NCBI GenBank assembly: GCA_030446685.1
Contig: JAUJMV010000001.1
Coordinates: forward strand, 474,425-510,418
Reading direction: 5' to 3'
Source of the DNA: Thermomicrobiales bacterium
Lineage (GTDB): Bacteria > Chloroflexota > Chloroflexia > Thermomicrobiales > CADCWN01
Length of the DNA stretch: 35,994 nt
The first letter of the stretch is position 1. The number at the start of each line of letters is the position of its first letter. Of this stretch, positions 14,962-22,261 are shown one piece after another. The position numbers and the translations under genes are program-made. The notes below the pieces were generated by a model. It was not told the origin of the DNA, did not search any database, and saw nothing but the letters and a program-made list of their open reading frames with translations.

Positions 14962-15753
14962 ATGAGCGGTACGGGAGCACTGGCCGGTAAGCTGGCTCTG
15001 GTGACGGGCGCGGGGATCGGCATCGGGCAGGGCATCGCCGCCGAGTTGGCCCGGCAGGGCGCGGCGGTCGCGCTGCACTACGCCCACAGCGCGGCGGGGG
15101 CCGAGCAGACCGCGCGGGAGATCGCCGGGATGGGCGGGCGGGCGGTGACGATCGCCGGCGACCTCGCGCGCGTCGAGGACTGCCGGCGCGTGGTGGACGA
15201 GGCGGCCGCGTTCCTCGGCGGGCTCGACATCCTCGTCAACAACTCGGGCGTGACCAGGCGCGGCGCGATCCTCGACATAACCCCGGAGTTCTTCGACGAG
15301 GTTTTCGGGATTAACATCCGCAGCCAGTACTTCTGCGCCCAGCGGGCGATCCCGCTGCTGGAGGGGCGTGGCGGGGGGAGCATCCTCAACCTGGCCTCGA
15401 TCCACGCCTTCGGCGGCGTGCCGGGCTACTCGGTCTACGCGGCGACCAAGGGGGCGATCATCGCCCTCACCCGCGAGCTGGCGGTTGAGCTGATCCCCCG
15501 GCGCATCCGGGTCAACGCCCTCGCGCCGGGCCACGTCGAGGTGCCGCGCCACCTCGCCAATCCCAACTACACGCGCGAGTACGGCGACAGCATCGTCCCC
15601 TGGGGCCGGGTCGGCGAGCCGGCCGACATCGCCAGGGCGGCGGCGTTCCTCGTCTCCGACGCCGCCGACTTCATCACCGGGCAGGTGCTCTACGTCGACG
15701 GCGGCACGACGGCCAAGCTCGCCATCACCCCGGCGCCGCTCCCGAAGGAGTAG
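14962..15753 (+). CDS. SDR family oxidoreductase
   Basis: 263-aa classical short-chain dehydrogenase. Cofactor motif TGAGIGIG is at 15-22, NNSG (usual NNAG) at 93-96, and the catalytic triad is Ser146, Tyr159 and Lys163 (YAATK). It ends in the usual FITGQVLYVDGG. These proteins oxidise or reduce secondary alcohols with NAD(P). In acid-sugar clusters they serve as sugar, aldonate or 2-keto-3-deoxy-aldonate dehydrogenases. Whether the cofactor is NAD or NADP is not certain. It is followed three bases later by another SDR, with AAGGAG overlapping its stop, so the two form an operon. Confidence 0.85.
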   Translation: MSGTGALAGKLALVTGAGIGIGQGIAAELARQGAAVALHYAHSAAGAEQTAREIAGMGGRAVTIAGDLARVEDCRRVVDEAAAFLGGLDILVNNSGVTRRGAILDITPEFFDEVFGINIRSQYFCAQRAIPLLEGRGGGSILNLASIHAFGGVPGYSVYAATKGAIIALTRELAVELIPRRIRVNALAPGHVEVPRHLANPNYTREYGDSIVPWGRVGEPADIARAAAFLVSDAADFITGQVLYVDGGTTAKLAITPAPLPKE

Positions 15754-15756
15754 GCC

Positions 15757-16527
15757 ATGACCGGCGGCCCGTTCAGCCTGGCGGGGCAGGCGGCGATCGT
15801 GACCGGCGCGGGGCGCGGCATCGGCCGCGCGACCGCGCTGGCGCTGGCGACGCTGGGGGCCGACGTCGCCCTCTTGTCGCGGACCGGGGCGGAACTGGCG
15901 ACGGTCCGCGACGAGATCGCCGCCCTCGGGCGGCGGGCGGTGCCGCTCGTCGCCGACGTGGCCGACGGCCCGAGCGTCCGGGCGGCGCTGGACGAGGCGC
16001 TCGCCGCCTTCGAGGGGCGGATCGACATCCTGGTCAACAACGCCGGCGGCGGCGGGCGCGTCGGCATCGCCGAGCTGACCGAGGAGGAGTGGGACCGCAT
16101 CGTCGCCGTCAACCTGAAGGGCGCCTTCCTCTGCGTCCGGGCGGTCGCCCCGACGATGATCGCGCGCGGGCGCGGCAGGATCGTCAACCTGACGTCGATC
16201 TTCGGCGTCGTCGGCTATCCCAACCGCGCCGCCTACGCCGCCGCGAAGGGCGGCCTCGTGCAACTGACCCGGCAGCTCGCCGCCGAGCTGTCGCCGCACG
16301 GCATCACCGTCAACGCGGTCGGCCCGTCGGCGATCCGCACCGCCGTTACCGCGCCGATCCTCCAGCCGGGCATGCCCTACACCGAGCACGCCTTGCGGCG
16401 GATGCCGCTCGGCCGCCTCGGCGAGCCGGACGACGTCGCCTGGCCGATCGCCTTCCTCTGCTCCCCCGCCGCCGGCTACATCACCGGCCACATCCTGATG
16501 GTGGACGGTGGCTGGACGGCCGTCTGA
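15757..16527 (+). CDS. SDR family oxidoreductase (second of pair)
   Basis: 256-aa classical SDR with TGAGRGIG at 16-23, NNAG at 94-97, and Ser147-Tyr160-Lys164 (YAAAK) as catalytic residues. ITGHILMVDGG closes the barrel. Only moderately similar to its neighbour, so the pair is probably two steps of one pathway rather than a recent duplication. It shares the upstream gene's transcript (3-base gap) and is convergent with the secreted repeat protein, 20 bases away. Substrate unknown; a sugar or sugar-acid alcohol fits the setting. Confidence 0.85.
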   Translation: MTGGPFSLAGQAAIVTGAGRGIGRATALALATLGADVALLSRTGAELATVRDEIAALGRRAVPLVADVADGPSVRAALDEALAAFEGRIDILVNNAGGGGRVGIAELTEEEWDRIVAVNLKGAFLCVRAVAPTMIARGRGRIVNLTSIFGVVGYPNRAAYAAAKGGLVQLTRQLAAELSPHGITVNAVGPSAIRTAVTAPILQPGMPYTEHALRRMPLGRLGEPDDVAWPIAFLCSPAAGYITGHILMVDGGWTAV

Positions 16528-16547
16528 AGTCGCGGCCGGCGCGGGCG

Positions 16548-17738
16548 TTACCGCCTGGCCGGGCGCAGATCGAGCAACTGCCGCCCCAGGTGGCCGAGGA
16601 GGACGTCGTAGGGCGCGGGGTTCTCGGGGTGGTGCTCGAAGCGGGCGCGCTCGAAGTACTGGACCGTGTACTCCTTCCCGTCGGTTGGGCTGACCTCGCG
16701 CAGTTCCTCGGTCAGCGGCAGGCCGTAGGCCGCCAGCCCGCCGTTGGCCTCCCAGTAGGCGCGGAAGGGGCCGCCGAGGTTGTGGCCGGTCTCCGGGAAG
16801 TGTTGGGCGTCGGCGCGGGCCGCGACTGGCGGGTCGGGCGGGTGGAACGCCTTGCCCAGGAAGCCGAGCAGGATCTCGTAGGGCGTCCCGGCGTGCTCCG
16901 GGTGGTGCTCCAGCCGGGCGCGCTCGAAGTACTGCACGGTGTAGGGTTTCCCGTCGTCGGCGTTGACCTCGCTGAACGGCTCGGTCAGCGGCAGGCCGAA
17001 CCGGGCCAGGCCGCCGTGTGCCTCCCAGTAGCCCTTGAAGGGGGCGCCCAGGGCGTGGCCGGTCTCCGGGAAGTAGCGGCGGGCGTCGGTGGAGGCGAAC
17101 GGCGCGACGGGCGCGCGGACTTCCGCCGGCAGGGGCTGCGTGAAGTAGGCGGCGCCGGGGCTGAGCCAGAGGAAGGTCACGTCGACCCAGTCGCTGCCGA
17201 CCATGCCGAGGTCGTCCCAGAAGAGGCCGTCGGCCAGGTCGATCCCGGCCGGGCTGACGACGGTGTGGCCCTTGTCGCTGATCCCGCCGTTGTAGCGGTC
17301 GAAGTACTGGGCGTGGGCGGCGGGCCAGCCGCGCGGCAGGCCCTTCCCGGTCTCGCGCAATTCGGGCGGGTCCCAGTAGTTGTCGCGGATGTTCCAGGGG
17401 CCGACGTCCCAGACCGGCGCGATCGCGCTGCGGCCCTTGTAGCTGACCAGCACCTGCTTCTCGTAGCCGCCCTTGCTCGACAGCGCCCGGCGCGAGGGGA
17501 GGGCGACGAAGCGGTCGCGCTCGGTGATGACGTGGCCGTTGGCGGTCGTGCCGCCGACCAGCCCCTCGCGGGTGGCGTAGAGGCGGTAGGTGACGGCGCC
17601 GGGGAAGGGGACCGCGGGCGGCACGAGGGCCCGCTCCCTCGGGATCGGCGCCGCCGCGCCCGCCCCGGCCGGCGCCAGCGCCAGCGCGGCCAGTAGGACT
17701 AGAACCAGACCCGGCAGCCGGTGCGTCCGTCGGCGCAT
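16548..17738 (-). CDS. Secreted protein with two C-terminal 'FPETGH/YWEANGG' repeats
   Basis: 396 aa. An N-terminal signal peptide is clear (MRRRTHRLPGLVLVLLAALALAPAGAGA by pattern: basic, hydrophobic, Ala-x-Ala). Residues about 45-215 hold a beta-rich domain (VTYRLYATREGLVGGTTANGHVI, IAPVWDVGPWNIRDNYW) that resembles RlpA-type double-psi beta barrels. Two repeats of about 80 residues follow: FPETGHALGAPFKGYWEAHGG... and FPETGHNLGGPFRAYWEANGG..., each with GLPLTE, YTVQYFERARxEHHPE and LLGxLG. Repeats of this style occur in exported Chloroflexota proteins, probably as surface or wall-binding modules. The ATG at 17738 follows GAGGAGGGG. Function unknown. Confidence 0.75.
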   Translation of the reverse strand: MRRRTHRLPGLVLVLLAALALAPAGAGAAAPIPRERALVPPAVPFPGAVTYRLYATREGLVGGTTANGHVITERDRFVALPSRRALSSKGGYEKQVLVSYKGRSAIAPVWDVGPWNIRDNYWDPPELRETGKGLPRGWPAAHAQYFDRYNGGISDKGHTVVSPAGIDLADGLFWDDLGMVGSDWVDVTFLWLSPGAAYFTQPLPAEVRAPVAPFASTDARRYFPETGHALGAPFKGYWEAHGGLARFGLPLTEPFSEVNADDGKPYTVQYFERARLEHHPEHAGTPYEILLGFLGKAFHPPDPPVAARADAQHFPETGHNLGGPFRAYWEANGGLAAYGLPLTEELREVSPTDGKEYTVQYFERARFEHHPENPAPYDVLLGHLGRQLLDLRPARR

Positions 17739-17971
17739 CACCCCTCCTCACACACGGTCGCACCCTCTCCCGCCCTCCCTGTCGGGGGGAGGCGCGGTCG
17801 GGTCGGCCCGGCCGTCACGAGCGTGTTCCAGACGACGAATCCGGGAGACCGCCGGCGACGCGCGCGACTCCTTCCCCGCGTCGCGGGCCGATCCGCAGGG
17901 CTTCTACCACAGCCCGTCACATGGCGCAAGCCCCCGCGCGGCTTTCTGGCAGTGCAATGCGCGCCGTCCGG

Positions 17972-18448
17972 TCATTCCACCCGGTCGGCGGTGGGGCCGT
18001 CTTCCTCGCTCAGCGCGACGAGCAACTCGTGGAGGAGGCCGCGGAGTTGGCGCAGCCGATCCTCGCCGAGGCGCGCCGCGCACTCCCGCTCCAGCCGTTC
18101 GATCAGCAGCCGCGCCGTCCGGTCCACCGCCCGCCCCCGCTCGGTCGGGCGGACCAGCGCGGCCCGCCGGTCGGCCGGATCGGGCACGCGCTCGACGTAG
18201 CCGCGCGCGGCGAGGTAGTCGACCAGGTAGCCCATCGACTGTTTGGTGATCTGTGCCCGCGCGGCGAGGTCGGAGGCGCGCGCGCCGTCGCCGAGGTTCT
18301 GGAAGACGCTCAGGTGCGCGAAGTGGATGTCGTCGTAGCCGGCCGCGGCGAGTCCGTCCTGGACGCGGGCGACCAGCGCCTGATACGGGAGCCGCAGCAG
18401 GAGGCCCAGACCCCGCCGTGGCGGCGGTAGCGTCTCCTCAATCGTCAC
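17972..18448 (-). CDS. MarR family transcriptional regulator
   Basis: 158 aa with the MarR winged helix-turn-helix: LSVFQNLGDGARASDLAARAQITKQSMGYLVDYLAARGYVERVPDPADRRAALVRPTERG. The DPADRR wing and the flanking dimer helices are typical. MarR proteins repress divergent genes until a small, often aromatic, ligand or oxidant binds. GTG 18448 follows GGGGAGGG. It is transcribed away from the DinB gene, with which it shares a short AT-rich promoter region holding a dyad, so autorepression plus control of dinB is likely (inference). Confidence 0.88.
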   Translation of the reverse strand: MTIEETLPPPRRGLGLLLRLPYQALVARVQDGLAAAGYDDIHFAHLSVFQNLGDGARASDLAARAQITKQSMGYLVDYLAARGYVERVPDPADRRAALVRPTERGRAVDRTARLLIERLERECAARLGEDRLRQLRGLLHELLVALSEEDGPTADRVE

Positions 18449-18460
18449 GGCACCCTCCCC

Positions 18461-18488
18461 TTGACAAGCTCGTCAGACATCTTACTAT
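18461..18488 (+). promoter_or_regulatory. Sigma-70-type promoter for the DinB gene
   Basis: TTGACA (18461-18466), a 16-base spacer, and TACTAT (18483-18488), in an AT-rich island between two divergent genes. The next gene on this strand starts at 18547. Confidence 0.65.
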
Positions 18489-18505
18489 ATGGTCAATGTT
18501 CTGAC
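18472..18505. promoter_or_regulatory. Dyad over the marR/dinB promoter (candidate MarR operator)
   Basis: GTCAGACAT (18472-18480) mirrors ATGTTCTGAC (18496-18505) with one extra base. It overlaps the spacer and -10 of the promoter above. TTACTATA is also directly repeated (18482-18489 and 18509-18516). Confidence 0.5.
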
Positions 18506-18546
18506 TATTTACTATAGCACGCGTGGAGTATGGGAGGGGAGGGCGC

Positions 18547-19053
18547 ATGGATGGGCTGGCGCGGGCGCTGGCGGAGGAGTTCGAGCGCGTCAACGACGAG
18601 GTGATCGCGGCCGTCGAGGGCTGCACCGCGGCCGACTGGCGGGCGGTCTGCGCCCGCGAGGGTTGGACGGTCGGCGTGGTCGCCCACCACATCGCCAACG
18701 GCTACGACCAGGACGGCGCCGTCGCGCGGCTGATCGGTGCGGTCGTGCAGGGGCAGCCACTGCCGGCGCCGCCCGCGCCCGGCTACAACGAGCGCCACGC
18801 CGCGCGGTACGCCGATTGCACGCGCGAGGAGACGGCCGCGCTGCTGCGCCGCAACGGCGCGGCGGGCGCCGCCCTCATCCGGTCGCTGACCGATGGGGAA
18901 CTCGATCACACCTCCGGGTCGCCGCGCGGCGGGCCGCCGCGTCCGCTCCGGCAGCTCATCGAGCGGATCTTCACCGCCCACGCCCGCGACCACCTCGCCA
19001 GCATCCGCGGGACGCTCGACGGGCGGCGAGGATCGGGGGCGGGGGGCGCGTAG
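18547..19053 (+). CDS. DinB/maleylpyruvate isomerase-like protein
   Basis: 168-aa four-helix-bundle protein of the DinB/MDMPI type. Metal-site histidines are visible in VGVVAHHIANGY and in FTAHARDHLASI near the C-terminus. Relatives use a bound divalent metal and a thiol cofactor (mycothiol or bacillithiol) or simply have unknown stress roles. ATG 18547 follows a GGGAGGGGAGGG stretch; an in-frame ATG 24 bases earlier is possible but less well placed. Divergent from marR, which is its probable regulator. Confidence 0.75.
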   Translation: MDGLARALAEEFERVNDEVIAAVEGCTAADWRAVCAREGWTVGVVAHHIANGYDQDGAVARLIGAVVQGQPLPAPPAPGYNERHAARYADCTREETAALLRRNGAAGAALIRSLTDGELDHTSGSPRGGPPRPLRQLIERIFTAHARDHLASIRGTLDGRRGSGAGGA

Positions 19054-19147
19054 CCCGCGCGTGAGCGGTCGCTGCCGATCCGTGCGACAATGCGGCACAG
19101 GGGGACGGGCAAGCGGGCATGTGCGGCCCCCCTACCTGCACGCATTC

Positions 19148-19176
19148 TTGCGCCGCCGTCATAGATCATATATACA
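19148..19176 (+). promoter_or_regulatory. Promoter of the aldo/keto reductase gene
   Basis: TTGCGC (19148-19153), a 17-base spacer, and TATACA (19171-19176), about 75 bases before the start at 19254. ATCATATAT (19165-19173) overlaps it and recurs upstream of the dehydratase at 29033-29041. The remaining part of 19054-19253 holds no gene. Confidence 0.6.
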
Positions 19177-19253
19177 CAAGGGGTTGCGGATTCGATGGGC
19201 CGCGGCGAAGCGCCGATACGGCGGAAAGCTGGTCACAGATGAGGGAGGGACCG

Positions 19254-20114
19254 ATGGCGATCGACAAGGCGCCGTTCGGGCGCACCGGCCACCAGAGCAC
19301 GCGCACCATCTTCGGGGCCGCCGCGCTCAGCCGCGTCACGCAGGACGAGGCCGACCGCGCGATGGAGACGGTCCTGCAGTACGGGGTCAACCACATCGAC
19401 ACGGCGGCGAGCTACGGCGAGGCCGAAGTGCGCCTCGGCCCCTGGATGGAGCGCCACCGCGGCGACTTCTTCCTGGCGACCAAGACCGGCGAGCGGACCT
19501 ACGCCGCGGCGCGCGACCAGATCCGCCGCTCGCTGGAGCGGCTGCGCACCGACCGGATCGACCTGATCCAGTTGCACAACCTGGCGCAGGACGACGAGTG
19601 GGAGGTGGCGCTCGGGCCGGGCGGCGCGCTGGAGGCGGCCGTCGAGGCGCGCGACGCGGGGCTGGTCCGCTTCATCGGCGTCACCGGCCACGGCCTCGGC
19701 ATCGCCGCGACGCACAAGCGGAGCCTGGAGCGCTTCGACTTCGACACGGTGCTCCTCCCGTACAGCTACGTGCTGATGCAGAACCCCCAGTACGCCGCCG
19801 ACTTCGAGGCGCTGCTGGCGCTCTGCCGGGAGCGGAATGTCGCGGTGCAGACGATCAAGGCGATCACCCGCGCGCCGTGGGGCGAGCGCCCGCGCGAGGC
19901 GGCCACCTGGTACGAGCCGCTGCGCGACCAGGCCGACATCGACCCGGCGGTCCACTGGGTGCTGGGGCGCCCCGGCGTCTTCCTGAACACCGTCGGCGAC
20001 ATCGAGATCCTGCCCCGCGTCTTCGACGCCGCCAGCCGCTTCGCCGCCCGGCCGTCCGACGCCGAGATGGCGCGGCTCGCGGAGCGGACGCAACTGGAGC
20101 CGCTGTTCGTGTAG
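19254..20114 (+). CDS. Aldo/keto reductase
   Basis: 286 aa. The catalytic tetrad of the AKR superfamily is complete: Asp49 and Tyr54 (HIDTAASYG), Lys77 (FLATKTG) and His108 (LIQLHNL). The C-terminal cofactor region is less conserved. AKRs move hydride between NADPH and carbonyls. Bacterial members of this group oxidise aldoses such as L-fucose, D-arabinose or L-rhamnose to lactones, or reduce sugar aldehydes. ATG 19254 follows GGGAGGGA. It heads a co-directional run of isomerase, lactonase-like enzyme, Gfo/Idh oxidoreductase and alpha-L-fucosidase, each separated by a repeat hairpin rather than closely spaced. Confidence 0.85.
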   Translation: MAIDKAPFGRTGHQSTRTIFGAAALSRVTQDEADRAMETVLQYGVNHIDTAASYGEAEVRLGPWMERHRGDFFLATKTGERTYAAARDQIRRSLERLRTDRIDLIQLHNLAQDDEWEVALGPGGALEAAVEARDAGLVRFIGVTGHGLGIAATHKRSLERFDFDTVLLPYSYVLMQNPQYAADFEALLALCRERNVAVQTIKAITRAPWGERPREAATWYEPLRDQADIDPAVHWVLGRPGVFLNTVGDIEILPRVFDAASRFAARPSDAEMARLAERTQLEPLFV

Positions 20115-20192
20115 GGTTGAAGGTTGAAGGTGGGAGGTTGAAGGTTCGGTAGGCCGTTAGACTTTCAACCGCGCACCTTCAACCTTCAACCC
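20114..20192. repeat. Gene-junction hairpin built of the 7-mer GGTTGAA
   Basis: Left arm 20114-20142 and right arm 20164-20192 are complementary at 27 of 29 positions, loop 21 bases. Each arm carries three GGTTGAA units (reverse TTCAACC). The left arm begins on the last base of the reductase stop codon; the right arm ends next to the GGAGGGGG ribosome site of the next gene. Confidence 0.85.
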
Positions 20193-20209
20193 CCGGAGGG
20201 GGAACGCGC

Positions 20210-21037
20210 ATGTGGACGCTGACCGGCTTCGCCGACGAGATCTCGCCCGAACTGGACGCCCAACTGGAGACGCTGCGGGCGGAGGGCATCCGGCACCTGG
20301 AGTTCCGCGGGGTCTGGGGCAAGAACGTCCTCAAGCTCGACGATGACGAGGTGGCGCGCGTCAAGGCGCTGCTGGCCGCGGCGGGCGTCGGGGTCTCGTC
20401 GATCGGTTCGCCGATCGGCAAGATCACGATCGGCGACGATTTCGCGCCGCACCTGGACGACTTCCGCCGCGCCCTCCACGTCGCCCGCGAGCTGGATGCC
20501 CCCTTCATCCGCATCTTCTCCTTCTTCATCCCCGAGGGCGACGACCCCGCCACCCACCGGGAGGAGGTGCTGGAGCGCATGGGCGCGCTGGTGCGCGAGG
20601 CGGAGGGGCGGGGCGTCACGCTGGTCCACGAGAACGAGAAGCACATTTACGGCGACGTGCCCGCCCGCTGCCACGACATCCTGACCGCGATCGACTCGCC
20701 GATCCTGCGCGCCGCCTGGGACCCGGCCAACTTCGTGCAGTGCGGCGTGCGCCCGCACAGCGAGGGCTACGACCTGCTGCGCCCGTTCGTCGCCTACATC
20801 CACGTCAAGGACGCGATCCTGGCGACCGGCCAGGTCGTGCCGCCGGGCGAGGGGGATGGGGAACTGCGCGAGACGATCGGCGCGCTCCGCGCCTCCGGCT
20901 TCGACGGCTTCTTCTCGATGGAGCCGCACTTGAGCGCCGCCGGCACCTTCTCCGGCTTCAGCGGCCCCGACCGCTTCCGCGCCGCCACCCAGGCGTTCAA
21001 GGGTCTGCTGGCCGAGCAGGGGATCGAGTGGGCGTAG
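20210..21037 (+). CDS. Sugar phosphate isomerase/epimerase family TIM-barrel protein
   Basis: 275 aa, xylose-isomerase-like TIM barrel. Metal-ligand positions: Glu in LVHENEKHIYGD, Asp in AAWDPANF, His in YIHVKDA and Glu in FSMEPHLS. MWTLTGFADEISPELDAQLETLRAEGIRH is the usual first strand and helix. Such proteins isomerise or epimerise sugars or sugar acids, or act on inositol derivatives (IolE/IolI-like), and commonly sit beside Gfo/Idh/MocA dehydrogenases, as here. ATG 20210 follows GGAGGGGG. Not closely related to the other TIM-barrel isomerase at 12.4 kb. Confidence 0.83.
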   Translation: MWTLTGFADEISPELDAQLETLRAEGIRHLEFRGVWGKNVLKLDDDEVARVKALLAAAGVGVSSIGSPIGKITIGDDFAPHLDDFRRALHVARELDAPFIRIFSFFIPEGDDPATHREEVLERMGALVREAEGRGVTLVHENEKHIYGDVPARCHDILTAIDSPILRAAWDPANFVQCGVRPHSEGYDLLRPFVAYIHVKDAILATGQVVPPGEGDGELRETIGALRASGFDGFFSMEPHLSAAGTFSGFSGPDRFRAATQAFKGLLAEQGIEWA

Positions 21038-21042
21038 CGGCG

Positions 21043-21162
21043 GGGTCGAACGTCGAACGTCTGAACGTCAAACGTCATTCCATTCATCGGCTGTGCCTGA
21101 ACGTCTCGCGGTCGGCCACGGAGGGGGAGACGTTCGACGTTCGACGTTCAGACGTTCGACCC
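21043..21162. repeat. Gene-junction hairpin built of the 7-mer GAACGTC
   Basis: Left arm 21043-21076 and right arm 21129-21162 (34 bases each) are complementary if one base slips. Both consist of four to five GAACGTC units after GGGTC, one of which is TGAACGTC. The variant unit sits at different positions in the two arms. Loop 52 bases. It starts six bases after the isomerase stop and ends just before GGAGGGAG of the next gene. Confidence 0.85.
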
Positions 21163-21176
21163 CTGGAGGGAGTGCC

Positions 21177-22085
21177 ATGCCCGTCGTCCGCACGATCGCC
21201 GGCGACCTGTCGCCCGACGACCTGGGAGTGACGCTGATCCACGAGCATCTGGTGGTCGATGTGCGGCTGCCGGCCGACCGGCCGGCGGAGTATGCCGACG
21301 ATCTGGAAACGATCGTCGCGCCGATGGTCGAGCATCTGCGCGCGGTGCGGGCACAGAGTGTCCGCACGCTCGTCGAATGCACGCCGACGATCGTCGGGCA
21401 GCACCTCCCGGCCTACCGCGCGGTCGCCGAGCGCACCGGCCTGCAGATCGTGCGCGCTGTCGGGACCTACCGCGACGACTGGCTGCCCGAGTGGATCAAG
21501 GCGTCGTCGGTCGAGGAACTGGCCAACTGGTTCGGCGCGGGCATCGCGGAAGGCGCCGGGTTCATCAAGCTCGGCTGCGATCCGGACGGCCCGACGCCGG
21601 CCGCGCCGCGGCGCGCCGCCGCGGCGGGGCTCGCCAGCCGGCGCACCGGCGCCTTAGTCGCCTGCCACGTCGGCCACGCCGCGCCGGCCAATCGCACCCT
21701 CGACGCCTTCGTCGGCGGGGGCGGCGACCCCGCGCGCTTCGTGGTCGTCCACCTGCAGAACGAGCCGGACGCCGCGGCGCACCTGACCCTGGCGCGGCGC
21801 GGCGCTTGGGTCGAGTACGACGCCATCGGCAACCGGCCGGCCGACGCCGTCTACATCGGCTGGCTGCGGGCGCTGGCGGACGCCGATCTGCTCGACCGGG
21901 CGCTGATCTCGCAGGACGCCAGCGCCTACATCATCCTCGGCGACGGGCGGGTGGAGCGCCAGCACCGCCTCGACTACCTGCTCGGGCGGTTCGTCCCGGC
22001 GCTGCGCGCGGCCGGCTTCGGCCGGCCGGAGATCGACCGGTTGCTGATCGCCAACCCCGCCCGCGCCCTCGCGCTGGCGGCGTGA
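21177..22085 (+). CDS. Phosphotriesterase family (lactonase-like) metallohydrolase
   Basis: 302-aa amidohydrolase-superfamily protein. The binuclear metal ligands are in order: His22 and His24 (LIHEHL), Lys131 (GFIKLG, the carbamylated lysine position), His164 (VACHVGH), His192 (VVVHLQNE) and Asp247 (LISQDAS). Members hydrolyse lactones or phosphotriesters; many in sugar clusters are lactonases. In this neighbourhood a sugar-lactonase role (for example fucono- or rhamnonolactone) would follow the dehydrogenases and precede the dehydratases. That assignment is inference. ATG 21177 follows GGAGGGAG. Confidence 0.85.
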   Translation: MPVVRTIAGDLSPDDLGVTLIHEHLVVDVRLPADRPAEYADDLETIVAPMVEHLRAVRAQSVRTLVECTPTIVGQHLPAYRAVAERTGLQIVRAVGTYRDDWLPEWIKASSVEELANWFGAGIAEGAGFIKLGCDPDGPTPAAPRRAAAAGLASRRTGALVACHVGHAAPANRTLDAFVGGGGDPARFVVVHLQNEPDAAAHLTLARRGAWVEYDAIGNRPADAVYIGWLRALADADLLDRALISQDASAYIILGDGRVERQHRLDYLLGRFVPALRAAGFGRPEIDRLLIANPARALALAA

Positions 22086-22111
22086 CTGCTAGCTGTGAAA
22101 GAGGAACGATC

Positions 22112-22226
22112 CACCACGGAGGCACAGAGACCACAAAGAACACGGAGATGGATCGAGGGTCATAGAGCAGGTATCGTATCGTTGAATCTTCTTTGTGATC
22201 TTTGTGGTCTCTGTGCCTCCGTGGTG
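22112..22226. repeat. Gene-junction hairpin with perfect 28-bp arms
   Basis: 22112-22139 is the exact reverse complement of 22199-22226; the arm begins CACCACGGAGGCACAGAG. The loop is 59 bases and AT-richer than the genome. The word repeats only loosely (CACGGAG, CACAGAG, CACAAAG: 7-mer variants). The left arm starts 27 bases after the lactonase stop; the Gfo/Idh start is at 22262. Confidence 0.9.
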
Positions 22227-22261
22227 AGGCCGTAATCCAGGTATGCGGGAGGATGGGCACC

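Noticed and set aside
14746..17763. A 1005-codon open frame on the minus strand
   Set aside because: It is antisense to both SDR genes and out of frame with the secreted protein. It is Arg/Pro/Asp-rich low-complexity sequence with no domain, as expected from codon bias in GC-rich DNA.
20114..22226. Junction hairpins as ordinary intrinsic terminators
   Set aside because: No T-run follows any of them and the genes continue in the same direction with strong ribosome sites. Termination cannot be excluded but is not supported.
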